Of a DNA stretch of 64,000 nucleotides, positions 9,151 through 19,300 are shown piece after piece. The stretch comes from Rhizobium sp. 2MFCol3.1 (GTDB lineage Bacteria > Pseudomonadota > Alphaproteobacteria > Rhizobiales > Rhizobiaceae). Position 1 is the first letter of the stretch. Each line of letters opens with the position of its first letter. The stretch is taken from positions 1 through 64,000 of the forward strand of contig NZ_KB898364.1 in the NCBI RefSeq assembly GCF_000377565.1, given 5' to 3'. A program made the position numbers and the translations under genes. A model generated the notes under the pieces. The model saw only the letters and a program-made list of their open reading frames with translations. It did no database searches and was not told the origin of the DNA.

Positions 9151-9660
9151 TCAGGCGTCACGCCACCAATCCATGCTCTGATCGGCAACCTCGATCCCTT
9201 GGATGTCGGCGCGAGCAAGCCAGTCGCGCACCGCGACCCCCTTGACGATCAGATCAGGCGCGAAGTCGGCGAGCGGCATCAGCACGAAGCCGCGATCGGT
9301 CATCCGGGGATGCGGGAGCTCGAGCCTCGGCGCATCCTGGCTGATATCGTCATAGGTCAGCACATCGATATCGAGCGTGCGCGGCCCCCAACGCTCGATG
9401 CGCTCCCGCTTCATGCCGCGTTCTATGTCGAGACAGACATCGAGCAACGCTTCCGGCTGAAGCGACGTCGACACTTCGGCGCAGCAATTGAAGAAGAACG
9501 ACTGGTCCGTCTTGCCCCATGGCGGCGTGCGGTAGAGCCGGGAGACAGCGACGACGCGGCAATCCGCCCGCGCATCCAGCGCCTTGAGCGCCTGCGCCAT
9601 GGAGTGGACGGGATCGCCGATATTGCCGCCAAGCCCAAGCGTGGCGGTCTCAAAAGCCAT
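9151..9660 (-). CDS. folK: 6-hydroxymethyl-7,8-dihydropterin pyrophosphokinase (HPPK)
   Basis: HPPK transfers pyrophosphate from ATP to 6-hydroxymethyl-dihydropterin in folate synthesis. The 169-residue product starts at ATG 9660 (MAFETATLGLGGNIGD); an in-frame TTG nine bases earlier is less likely. Family motifs are the N-terminal LGLGGNIGD, the RLYRTPPWG loop and the signature GPRTLDIDVLTYDD with the metal-binding Asp-x-Asp. It is the last gene of folP-folB-folK; the folB stop codon lies one base before this ATG, indicating translational coupling. Confidence 0.93.
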   Translation of the reverse strand: MAFETATLGLGGNIGDPVHSMAQALKALDARADCRVVAVSRLYRTPPWGKTDQSFFFNCCAEVSTSLQPEALLDVCLDIERGMKRERIERWGPRTLDIDVLTYDDISQDAPRLELPHPRMTDRGFVLMPLADFAPDLIVKGVAVRDWLARADIQGIEVADQSMDWWRDA

Positions 9661-9661
9661 G

Positions 9662-10030
9662 TCAGACAAAATGTTCGACGCTCACCTGGACGAAATCAAG
9701 CACGCCGGGAACCGGCGCATTCGGTTTGCGGACCGTGATCTTCGCCCGCTTGATCTGCGGGAATTTCTGACAGAGCCCCTTGGCGATATCGAGCGCCAAG
9801 GCTTCGATGAGATAACGTCGCTTGCCGGTGACAATTTCCTCGATGACGGTGAAGGCGATGCCGTAATTGACGGTATCGTCGATCGAATCCGTCTCCAGCG
9901 CGGTGCCGGTCACGACATCGAGCTCGGCATCGACAAAGAAACGCTGCCCCAGAAATTCCTCTTCGTCGTGAACGCCGTGGCGGGCGAAGAAGGCGCAGTT
10001 CTGCAGGGTGATGGTGTAGGTGGTGCTCAT
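9662..10030 (-). CDS. folB: Dihydroneopterin aldolase
   Basis: Protein of 122 residues converting dihydroneopterin to 6-hydroxymethyl-dihydropterin and glycolaldehyde. The N-terminal motif ITLQNCAFFARHGVHDEEEFLGQRFFVD is typical of FolB, with the conserved Glu of the GVHDEE segment used in pterin binding. YLIEALALDIAKGL provides the second conserved block and KPNAPVPG the third. The start overlaps the folP stop by four bases and the end abuts folK, so the three enzymes are made from one message. Confidence 0.93.
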   Translation of the reverse strand: MSTTYTITLQNCAFFARHGVHDEEEFLGQRFFVDAELDVVTGTALETDSIDDTVNYGIAFTVIEEIVTGKRRYLIEALALDIAKGLCQKFPQIKRAKITVRKPNAPVPGVLDFVQVSVEHFV

Positions 10031-10899
10031 AACGTGCCCTTCCGCTCGAATGCGTCGCGTGCCTTCAGCATAGCATCAGTCACGGCAAGTGCGTCCCTGT
10101 TGATTGCGACATCGTGTACCCGAAAAATCGCGGCGCCCTTCAGTCTCAGAAGCACGCTGGTGGCCGCCGTGCCGGCATCGCGATCGGCCGCCTCACGGCC
10201 CGTGACCGCCCCGACGAACCGCTTGCGCGACGTGCCGGCCAGGATCGGAAAACCGAGACGCTGAAGCTCGTCGCAACGCGCCATCAGTTCGAGATTCTCT
10301 TGCGTATCCTTGGCAAAGCCGAAACCGGGATCGAGAACGATGCGGTCCTGCGCCACGCCGGCGCGTCCGGCGATCTCGAGAGACCGCTCCAGGAACAGGA
10401 ATTGATCAGCGATGACATCATCCAGCTTGTCGCGGTCACGGCCCGTGTGCATCACGCAGAGCCCCGCGCCGGTCCTGGCCGCGATATCGGCGATATCAGG
10501 CTCTTTCTGCAGCCCGAAGACATCGTTGACGATATGCGCACCGGCCTCAACGGTAAGGCGAGCAGTCTCGGCGCGATAGGTGTCGATGGAAATCAGCGCC
10601 TCGGTCTTGCCGCGCAGCGCCTCGATGACGGGCAGCACACGCGCCTGCTCCTCGCGGGCATCGACGCTCTCGGCATCCGGCCGCGTGGATTCGCCGCCGA
10701 TATCGACAATAGCGGCACCGGCCTCGACCGCATCAAGCGCATGCGCAACGGCCTTGTCGACGCTGTCGTAGCGACCGCCGTCGGAAAACGAGTCCGGCGT
10801 GACGTTGACGATCGCCATGATGACCGCGGTCGAGCCGAGCTCAATCTCACGGCCGTGCCCGACGCGCCAGAAACTGCTGCCAAGCTTTGCCACCTGCAT
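10027..10899 (-). CDS. folP: Dihydropteroate synthase
   Basis: Protein of 290 residues condensing 6-hydroxymethyl-dihydropterin pyrophosphate with p-aminobenzoate; this is the sulfonamide target. The TIM-barrel signatures are present: NVTPDSFSDGGRY (pyrophosphate loop), GGESTRPDAE, ISIDTYRAE, NDVFG and DPGFGFAKD, then GTSRKRFVGA. It is the first gene of the folP-folB-folK operon and is divergent from the DUF922 gene across roughly 90 bp, which must hold both promoters. Confidence 0.95.
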   Translation of the reverse strand: MQVAKLGSSFWRVGHGREIELGSTAVIMAIVNVTPDSFSDGGRYDSVDKAVAHALDAVEAGAAIVDIGGESTRPDAESVDAREEQARVLPVIEALRGKTEALISIDTYRAETARLTVEAGAHIVNDVFGLQKEPDIADIAARTGAGLCVMHTGRDRDKLDDVIADQFLFLERSLEIAGRAGVAQDRIVLDPGFGFAKDTQENLELMARCDELQRLGFPILAGTSRKRFVGAVTGREAADRDAGTAATSVLLRLKGAAIFRVHDVAINRDALAVTDAMLKARDAFERKGTL

Positions 10900-10992
10900 T
10901 CATCCTATCGATCGAAAAAACAGCGTCATCATATTGCGCTAGCGGTGGCTATGCCCCAAGCTCCCGCAAACTTCAACATGAGTATTTGCAGA

Positions 10993-11619
10993 ATGCCGTC
11001 CGTGTCGCGTTATATGCCGCTCCTCCTCGCCATTTCCGTCTCGCTGTCTGCTGGCTATCCCGCAAGCGCTGCCGTGGTGGCCACCAAGAGCTATTCCTAT
11101 TTCAACATCAAAGGCAAAACCGCCGACGAACTGGACGAGCAGCTGAGCACGCGCGGCCCGACGGCCAACGGCTCGTCTGCACGCCACCCCGGCGCCACCA
11201 AGATCCGTTTCGGCGGCGACGCCACCTATGTCGAGGAAAACGGCCGCTGTCGCGTCAGCACCGCGCGCGTGACCGTGCATACGCAGATCATCCTGCCGCG
11301 CTGGAACAATCGTCGCGGCGCCAGCCCTGAGCTGTCGATGATCTGGGACACGCTGTCGAGCGACATCAAGAGGCATGAGGAACGCCATGCCGAGATCGCC
11401 CGAACCCAGGCGCGCAACATGGAACGCAAGATCCTGGCGCTCCCGCCGCAGCCCAATTGCGAAGCCATGCAGGAGCTGGTGACGGAGGTATCGACGCGGG
11501 GAATTGCCGAGCATGACCGACTGCAGGCGCGATTCGATCAGGTGGAGGCCGTCAACTTCCAGAAGCGCATGCTGCGCCTGCTCAACAACCGTCTGAAACC
11601 ATCGGGCGGCGAAAAATAG
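10993..11619 (+). CDS. Secreted DUF922-family putative zinc protease
   Basis: The open frame runs far upstream over folP, but the gene proper begins with a signal peptide (SRYMPLLLAISVSLSAGYPASAA). ATG 10993 is used; ATGs at 10951 and 10978 are alternatives and none has a clear ribosome-binding site. The mature protein shows the DUF922 pattern: an N-terminal YSYFNIKGKTADEL strand, and a helix with SDIKRHEERHAEIARTQA. HEERH (His128, His132) fits an HExxH zinc-metalloprotease motif. Two cysteines may form a disulfide. DUF922 proteins are predicted secreted proteases of unknown substrate. About 208 residues. Confidence 0.75.
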   Translation: MPSVSRYMPLLLAISVSLSAGYPASAAVVATKSYSYFNIKGKTADELDEQLSTRGPTANGSSARHPGATKIRFGGDATYVEENGRCRVSTARVTVHTQIILPRWNNRRGASPELSMIWDTLSSDIKRHEERHAEIARTQARNMERKILALPPQPNCEAMQELVTEVSTRGIAEHDRLQARFDQVEAVNFQKRMLRLLNNRLKPSGGEK

Positions 11620-11753
11620 CTGATTCTCCGGCGAGAATCGACGGCTGACCCTTAGCCGCGCAATGAAAATTGTGCGAAACCGGCACGGCCCCAGCCAATG
11701 AATGGTAATTTCTCACCATAGATTTGTGAAACACAACGCGCTAATATTCAGTC

Positions 11754-11897
11754 ATTCGAAAGTTCAGGTCCGTTAGCCGGGACTTTCGTTTTCTGGGTTC
11801 TCCTGGCGCGTTGCGAAGCCGCGGTCGATCCTCCCTTGGCCGTAGGTAATGCGCCTACCTCGCCTCGCTCGTCACATCGGCAAGCGAGGCTTTTTTT
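11754..11897 (+). ncRNA. Candidate trans-acting small RNA with CCUCCC loop
   Basis: There is no convincing open frame between 11620 and 11934, yet the plus strand ends in a strong terminator. Four hairpins can be drawn: CGAAAGT/ACTTTCG (11757-11763, 11782-11788), then CGGTC/GGCCG (11822-11826, 11838-11842) with the 11-base loop GATCCTCCCTT, then GTAGG/CCTAC (11842-11846, 11854-11858), then the terminator stem. The loop exposes CCUCCC, complementary to Shine-Dalgarno sequences, a design seen in rhizobial anti-SD sRNAs such as the AbcR and alpha-r14 types. A TAATAT at 11742-11747 could be a -10 element; no good -35 was seen. The first hairpin, followed by TTTT, could instead end the DUF922 transcript. 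Confidence 0.5.
11862..11897 (+). terminator. Strong intrinsic terminator
   Basis: Perfect 8-bp stem GCCTCGCT (11862-11869) / AGCGAGGC (11883-11890) followed by seven Ts. It is 240 bp beyond the nearest plus-strand gene and points toward the ferredoxin gene on the other strand, so it most likely ends a separate transcript. Confidence 0.85.
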
Positions 11898-11934
11898 GGC
11901 CGGTTCATCCTCGGAAGGACTATGCTTCGGAGAA

Positions 11935-12255
11935 TTAAGCCTGGCGCTCCGGCACGTGAACGGTCAGCCCGTCCAGCGCCGCCTTCATGCGGATCTGACA
12001 GGAGAGGCGCGAGGTCGGGCGAACGTCGAAGGCGAAATCGAGCATGTCTTCTTCCATCGCTTCGGGCGGACCGACGCGCTCGGTCCACTCCTCGTCGACG
12101 TAGACATGACAGGTCGCGCAAGCGCAGGCGCCGCCACATTCGGCTTCGATGCCCGGCACGGAGTTGCGCACGGCGTTTTCCATGACGGTCGATCCCTGAT
12201 CGACATCAAGATCGAAGCGCGTACCGTCGAAAGCGACAATGGTCAGTTTGGGCAT
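11935..12255 (-). CDS. Adrenodoxin-type 2Fe-2S ferredoxin
   Basis: Protein of 106 residues with the ligand pattern C-x5-C-x2-C-x36-C (Cys40, Cys46, Cys49, Cys86), within ECGGACACATCHVYVDEEW and RLSCQIRM. This is the adrenodoxin/FdxB/putidaredoxin class, an electron carrier for cytochromes P450, Rieske-type oxygenases or Fe-S assembly. The protein is acidic, as expected for docking to a reductase. No reductase or oxygenase gene is adjacent, so its partner is unknown. Confidence 0.93.
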   Translation of the reverse strand: MPKLTIVAFDGTRFDLDVDQGSTVMENAVRNSVPGIEAECGGACACATCHVYVDEEWTERVGPPEAMEEDMLDFAFDVRPTSRLSCQIRMKAALDGLTVHVPERQA

Positions 12256-12401
12256 GGTGTTTTCCGGTGATCATCAATGGGATGGGTTTGGATTTTTACT
12301 TCCAACAATTACGCGAGGCAGTCAACAACGACCGCCCTTGCGCTCTTCATTCCAGATTTGGAAGCGACACGCTTGTCAGATTGCGCCACGCCAGGAACAA
12401 T

Positions 12402-12437
12402 AAAAAGACCCGCTGCTCCGCAATGGTGCAACGGGTC
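12402..12437 (-). terminator. Intrinsic terminator of the Hpt gene
   Basis: On the minus strand, GACCCGTTGC and GCAGCGGGTC (forward 12428-12437 and 12407-12416) form a stem followed by a T run (forward AAAAA at 12402-12406). It lies about 34 bp beyond the hpt stop codon. Confidence 0.85.
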
Positions 12438-12470
12438 CCATGATCGAACAGCTGATGGCGTCATTGCCGC

Positions 12471-12839
12471 CTAGCGGCAAAGCTTCAGGATGAAATTCTC
12501 CGCCTCGATGACGGCGACGCCGACGGCGGCCATGTTCGAGGCATCGCCGCAATTGCCTTCAAGCGCTTCGGCGGCATCGCGTACCCGGAAGGCGCCGACG
12601 GCGCTTGCCGCACCCTTAAGCTTGTGGGCGGCTGCTACGATCGCCTTGCCGTCGCCGGAAGACATGTCGTGCAGGCAGGCGCGCGCCTGGCGCGCGAACA
12701 TCTGCAGGACTTCAAGTTCAAGCGCCTTGTCGCCCATCGTCTGGTTGGCCAGGTGAACAAGGTCGACCGGCCGCTGTTGCGAGGGAACCTGTCCCTTGCC
12801 ATGATCTGGCGCCGCGAACGCAATACTGACTGCTGCCAT
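12471..12839 (-). CDS. Orphan Hpt-domain phosphotransfer protein
   Basis: Protein of 122 residues made almost entirely of one histidine phosphotransfer domain. The phospho-accepting residue is His72 in AAHKLKGAASAVGA, the canonical HxxKG motif. Such proteins shuttle phosphate between hybrid kinases and response regulators. It is not a ChpT-type protein, which has a dimeric HisKA-like fold and lacks this motif. A ribosome-binding site GGGAGAA lies about nine bases upstream. It is divergent from the GPR-like gene, with a TTAACCAT motif facing it at 12943-12950. No kinase or regulator gene is adjacent, so its partners are unknown; CckA in the same window is a candidate. Confidence 0.85.
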   Translation of the reverse strand: MAAVSIAFAAPDHGKGQVPSQQRPVDLVHLANQTMGDKALELEVLQMFARQARACLHDMSSGDGKAIVAAAHKLKGAASAVGAFRVRDAAEALEGNCGDASNMAAVGVAVIEAENFILKLCR

Positions 12840-12942
12840 ATGCCAATTCTCCCGTCTTAAGTCCCGCCGTTTGAATGATGTTGCGGGGGCGCAGTGCCAA
12901 TCGCGTTAAATTCGGGCGCAATCAGGGCGAATTTCTCGTCAT

Positions 12943-12950
12943 ATGGTTAA
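12943..12950 (-). promoter_or_regulatory. TTAACCAT motif upstream of hpt
   Basis: Read on the minus strand the site is TTAACCAT, the rhizobial CtrA-type motif, about 105 bp upstream of the hpt start codon. The 12840-13301 region between the divergent hpt and GPR genes is AT-richer than its surroundings and holds no open frame of note. Confidence 0.4.
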
Positions 12951-13008
12951 CGCCCGTCAAACACTTCTAACACATTGGATTTCAAGGCCGCGCCGGCGTT
13001 AAGTCAGG

Positions 13009-13023
13009 TTAATCAAGCGTTAA
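13009..13023 (+). promoter_or_regulatory. TTAA-N7-TTAA CtrA-type binding site upstream of the GPR gene
   Basis: TTAATCAAGCGTTAA is an exact TTAA-N7-TTAA element, the classical alphaproteobacterial CtrA box. Another TTAA lies at 12999-13002, six bases before it. The box is about 280 bp upstream of the start codon at 13302. Function is inferred from motif and context only. Confidence 0.5.
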
Positions 13024-13301
13024 TAACTCGGCATTTGACCGAAGGCGTTAATTGTCTAGCAGGTCCGGATGTGTCACTACGATACGACTGGGAGAGCTGG
13101 GTTGTGGAAGCCTTTGCTCGCCAAGTGGATAATGGTAATGTTTTGATACCGTAAGTGTGCGAAAGCAGCTATCCACTCTGAAATGACATACTTATCCGCT
13201 CTACGAATTTTGGGCGGACAGGTTCAGAGGCAAGGTTTGTTCGGGTGACGCGGAAACCCGGATGCGTGTAGACCGGCTGAGATGTAACGAGGCGTAACGG
13301 A

Positions 13302-16300
13302 ATGGCGAACAACAAGTACAACGAATCGATCGAGGACAAGGCGTTCAAGGCGCTGGATGAAGCCCTGCAGATCGACTTCGAGGACGATGATACGCCGTCT
13401 CCACAAGTCAGGAAGCAAGACGCCTCGGAGGCAAAAGTGTCCGAAAAGCCAACTGTCCGCAATCAGCGTAAAGACGATGCCAAGCAGCAGCGCGCCGCTA
13501 CACCTCGCTCTCCCGAGCAGGGATCGCGCGCGCCGGCCTTTGCCGCCAACGACGGCAGCCGGGTCAGCCCCGCTTCGCTCTTGAAATCCCTCGACAACGG
13601 CTCCGCCCGTCCGGCGCTGCGCAACGCCACGCTTGTTTCGCTTCTGTGGATCGTCGGCGGCCTCGGCCTGATGTCGCTCCTCTATTCGCCGCAGATCTGG
13701 CAGATCCGCTCGATTTCGGACCTCGTCGCCCTACCCGGCGTGATCGCCGGTCTCGTCGGCATCATCATCCCGGTTCTTCTGTTCTACGCTTTCGCCATCA
13801 TGATGGCCCGCGCCCAGGACATGCGAAACGCCGCCCGCTCTATGGCGGAAGTGGCACTTCGCCTCTCCGAGCCGGAAACCATCGCGTCGGAACGCATCAT
13901 GACGGTCGGCCAGGCCGTTCGTCGTGAAGTCTCCGCCATGAACGAAGGCATCGAGCGCACCATCGCGCGCGCCTCCGAACTCGAGACCCTCGTCCACTCC
14001 GAAGTCAACGCGCTGGAGCGCAGCTACGCCGACAACGAACTGCGCGTGCGCGGTCTCGTCCACGAACTCGGCTCCGAGCGTGAGGCGATCGTCAATCACG
14101 CCGAGCGCATCCGCACCTCGATCGTCGGCGTTCACGACCAGCTGCGCGAAGACCTGTCGCTGGCGACCGAAGAAATCGCCGTGCGCCTCGCGACCTCGGG
14201 CGAAGCCTTCGCCTCGATGATCGACACGCGCGCCGCCACGATCACCGAGAAGTCTGAATCCGCCATCCAGTCGCTTGGCACGCTGCTCGCCGCCAAGACC
14301 GATTCGCTGCTGCAGACGCTGACCTCCTCCGGTTTCGCGCTCGCCAACGAGTTCGATAACCGCCTGGATTCGCTGACGTCTAGCCTGAGCGACCACGGCA
14401 ACACCATTCTCAGCCAGTTCGAGACGCGTGCGTCCACCATGGACAGCAATGCCGAGAAGCTGAACGCCGCCCTCAACGACCGTGCCCGCCAGCTGAACGA
14501 GATCCTGATCGCGCGCACCCGCGATATCAACGAGAGCCTGACGGGCGGCGAACGCACCATCACCAGCACGCTGGATGACGTTCTCGCCAAGCTGAACAGC
14601 ACGCTCGATGAACGCGGCACCAGCTTCCGCCACAGCCTGCAGTCCAGCGTCGATGACACGATCATGGACCTCGACCTGCGTTCCGGCTTCTTCGACGAGC
14701 GTCTGCAGGCGACCGTCGCCCAGCTGTCCACCTCCTTCGACGAACGTGTCGCAGAATTCGCCAACGCCTTCGACAAGCGCGCCGGCACGCTCGACACCAA
14801 GCTGATGGAGAGCCTGAACCGCATCAACGACACGCTGACCGGCGGCTCGGACTCGCTGAACGGCATTCTGAGCTCCAGCATCGAGCGCATCGGCTCGTCG
14901 CTGACCGACCAGTCCTTCGCGCTGACGACAGCGCTTTCGACCGGACGCGAAATCCTGGAAAGCACCCTCACCGACAAGGTGGACGAAGTGGCCAGCGCCA
15001 TCGGCGCGCGCACCACGGAAATGACCTCGGCGCTCAGCCACGCCACATCCGAAATCTCGCTGGCGCTCGCCTCCGGCACGTCTGAGCTTCACAACAACCT
15101 GTCGGCCCGCGCCACCGAATTCCGCGACACGCTGCTGTCGACGACCTCGGATCTGAGCTCGGCTGTTTCGGCTGGTACCGACCAGATCACCTCGGCCTTC
15201 GGCCGTGCCGACGAACTGAACACCACGATCTCCAAGCGCGCTGAGGATATCACCCAGGCGCTGGATTCCGCCCATGAGCGCATCGACGACGTCATGTCGG
15301 CGCGCAGCGGCGTCTTCCTCGGCGCCCTTTCCGACAGCCAGTCGCGCTTCGAAAACACCCTTGCAAGCCGCTCGGAAGCGATCATCGAAGCCGTCACCGG
15401 CAGCCATGACCGCCTCGCCGATACGCTCGATGACAAGGCCATGGCGCTCGCGATCTCGCTCAACGAAAGCCAGAGCCGCTTCGAGGAGACGCTTGGCTCG
15501 CAGGTCGACGCCATAGCCGGCTCCATCGCGTCCGGTCATGATCGCCTTGCCGAGACGCTCGACGACCGCGCCATGGCGCTCGCCATCTCGCTGAATGAAG
15601 GCCACAGCCGCATCGAGGATACGCTCGGCTCGCATGCCGGCGCCATCTCGCAGTCGCTGGCAGCAGGCGAACGCAAGCTCGCCGACGCTATTGCCGAACG
15701 CAGCGCCGCCTTCAACGCCTCGATCAACGAAGGCCGCAGCCTGATCGAGACCGCGCTCGACACCCGCGCGGAAGCGATCTCGCAGTCGCTCGCCGCCGGC
15801 CAGGAGAAGCTCACCGAAGCGATCGACGACCGCGCCATGGCATTCGCCATCTCGCTCGACGACAGCCAGGGCCGCCTCGCCGATACGCTGGCGCACCACG
15901 CTGACGGCATTGCTGCCTCGCTCTCCAGCGGTCACGACCGCATCAGCGAAGCGCTCGAAGACAAGTCGATGGGCCTCGCGATCACGCTCAACGAAGGCCA
16001 CTCGCGCCTCGAAGACACGCTCGGCCGCCATGCCGGCAACATCGCGACATCTCTCGCCAGCGGCCACGACCGGATCAACGAAGCCCTCGACGACAAGGCC
16101 ATGGGTCTCGCGATCGCGCTCAACGAAGGCCATTCGCGCCTCGAGGATACGCTCGGCCACCATGCCGAAAGCATCGCGAACTCGCTCGTCAGCGGCCACG
16201 ACCGTATCGAAAGCACGCTTTCGCAGAATGCCAAGTCGATCAACGACACGGTTGCCGACGTGCACGACCGCCTCGCCGACACGCTGGCCGAAAAGTCCAT

Positions 16301-19300
16301 GGCGCTCGCCATCTCGCTTGGCGACAGCCAGAGCCGCTTCGACGAGGTTCTGGACGCCCGTACCAACGCGCTGATCGATAGCGTCGCCGGAGCCGAAGCC
16401 CGCGTCGCCGGCGCCTTCACCGACAAGGCGCAGGAAATCCGCGGCGCCTACACCGAGAACCAGCAGCGCCTGGAACGGACGCTGGCCGAGCACGCCTCCT
16501 CGATCTCCAGCACCATCACCGATGGCACTGATCGCATCGAAGGTGGCCTGACCTCCGCGGCCGACCGCTTCGAGGCGCTGACCGGCAATGCCACGACCAA
16601 GCTGGAAGACGGCCTCGTCTCGGCGCATGCCCGCATCCGCGCAACGCTCGACGACCGCACCCAGGCGATCAACCTGACGCTCAACGAGGCGCATAACCAG
16701 ATCGGCGAAACGCTCTCCGACCAGGCGACGACGATCGGCGCCTCCATCGCCGCAAGCGTCAGCATGCTCGAAATGTCGCTGGAAGATCGCGAAGCCTCGA
16801 TCCGCCAGGCGATCGACAACAGCGCCCAGTCGCTCGAAGACCGCCTGCGCGACAGCACCGGCAACATCGCCGGCCGCTTCCAGAATGCTGCCGACGAAAT
16901 CTCCCGCTCGACGGAGAGCTTCGCCTCGCATCTCGACCAGTCGATCGAAGGCATGACCGGCCGCTTCGCCGACACTGGCTCGCGTGTCGAAGCCGGCCTC
17001 GCAGCGCTCGAAAACCGTATCCGCGACGGCGTCGGTGGTGTTGCGCAGCAGGTCGATGCCGCAGGCGAACGCCTGACCGGCACGCTGACGGACGGCATCT
17101 CCAGGCTCGGCGCGCTCAGCGACGAAACCTCCGGCCGCATCGCGTCCGCCGTGGATGACAGCATTGCCAAGTTCTCCGAGACGATCGATGGCCGTACCAG
17201 CCACCTTGCCTCCGAGATCGACAGCCGCGCCGCCAACCTGACTGATGGCATCGACGCCCGCACGGCAGGCATCGGCGAAGCCATGGACCGTGGCACCGCG
17301 AAGATCGACGAACGCCTGTCCACCATGGACCGCGCGCTCAACGTCGGCCTGGACGCTGTCAACCGCACCATCGAAGGCAAGGCCGCCGGCCTCGCCGCCT
17401 CGCTGCGCAGCGCGGTTGCCGACACCACGCAGGGCATGGATGAGGAAGCCACGCGCGCTGCAGCCTCCCTCAGCCAGACCGGCCAACAGTTCGCCGAAGG
17501 CCTCGACGCCAAGAGCAGCGATTTCGCCCGCTCGATGGGTGAACGCTCCGAGCAGATCGTCGGCCGCGTCTCCGAGGCGCAGAACCGCCTCGCCGGCCAG
17601 GCCGCAGCCGTCGCCCAGACCTTCTCCGAAGCGGGCAACGCCATCATCAACAAGGTGGCCGAGGCCGAAACGCTCGTCAGCGGCCAGGTCGGCGCCATCT
17701 CCAAGGCACTGAACGACGCGCAGAACACCTTCGCCAGCCACGGCACGGATATCCGCACGACGATCGCAAGCGCCAGCGAAGAGATCGCCTCCACCATGGC
17801 CGATGTCGACCGCGCGCTCGAAGCACGCGGCAACGCGATCCGCAGCGGCCTTGAAGAGCGCTCGCGCGAACTCGACGGCACGCTCAACACGGTTGAGCAG
17901 GCGCTCGAGGCACGCGGCAGCTCGATACGCGCCGCCCTCGACGACCGCACCCGCGAGCTGAACTCCATGCTCGCAGGCCGCACGACCGAATTGTCGCGCA
18001 TTCTCGACGAGACCGCCCGCCCGATGATCGATCGCTATGCGCAGACCGGCCGCGAGGCCGCAGCGCAGATCACGTCTGCCGGCGAACAGAGTGCCGCACA
18101 GATCACCGCTGCCAGCGAGCAGAGTGCCGCACAGCTCACGGCGGCGAGCGACCAGAGCACCGAGCGCCTGCGCGCGGAAAACACCGCCCTGATCGACGCG
18201 ATCAACGCCCGCACCGAACGCGCCACCTCTGCCGTCGATGCGATCGAAAACAGCCTGCTGTCCAACGTCAACCGCCTGATCGACCGCCTGTCCGACAACA
18301 GCATGGTCATGGGCCAGATGATGACCCGCGCGGCCGAAGAGCTGGGCGCAGTGGACGGCCGCCTCGGCGACACCACCTCGCGCTTCACCGACTCGGCCTC
18401 CAAGGCGGCTGAGATGGTCGCGGCCTCGACCCGCCTTCTCGAAGGCAAGGTCGACCGCCTCTCCGACATCTCCGGCCAGACGCTGTCGCAGGTCGGCAGC
18501 ATCATCGGCCGCTTCGACGAGCACTCCAAGGTTCTGACGCAGGCCTCCAGCCTGCTCGGCGCCGCCCAGTCCAACCTCGTCTCGACCCTGGAAGATCGCG
18601 AATCCGCCCTGCAGACGCTCTCGGTCGGCCTCGTCCAGCGCTCGGAAGACATCGAAAAGACGATGCGTGCACTCGGCAGCATGGTCGACTCGGCCTTCGA
18701 TCGCGCCGAACAGCGCTCGAACCAAGTCAGCCATAACCTGCGCCAGGGCGTCCAGTCCTCCTTCGCCGATATCAGCACTACGCTCTCGGATGCCGAAAAG
18801 CGCGCCGCTGAAGCCGCCGAAGCCATGCGCAGCAGCGTCAGCAAGGCCAGCGAAGACGTCAACGCGACGCTCGACACTACGCTTGGCAATGCCGAGCGCC
18901 GTTCCGGCGAACTCGCCAACCGCGTTCGCGGCGGCCTGACGGCATCGCTGTCGGAAGTCGAGCGCATGATGGGCGACGCAGGTCGCCTGTCGGATGGCGC
19001 GGCACAGCAGATGCGTGAATCGCTGCGCGAAGCCGTCGACGAAGCCGTCGCCCGCTTCTCCGGCGCCACCGAGGAAATCCGCCGCTCCGCCGGCGATATC
19101 CGCAAGGAACTCGACATGACGCGCAGCGAGCTGAAGCGCGGCGCGTTCGACCTGCCCGAGGAAGCAAAGGAAAGCGCCGCCGCCATGCGCCGCGCCGTCT
19201 CCGAGCAGATCAAGGCGCTGCAGGACATCTCGCACATCGTCGGCCGCTCGACGCAGCAGCTCGAAGTTTCCGAGCCCGCCGCCCGCACGCTTGCCCAGCC

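Noticed and set aside
10114..10992. Upstream extension of the DUF922 frame over folP
   Set aside because: The extension is antisense to folP and lies before a clear signal peptide, so the long version is an artefact of an open frame.
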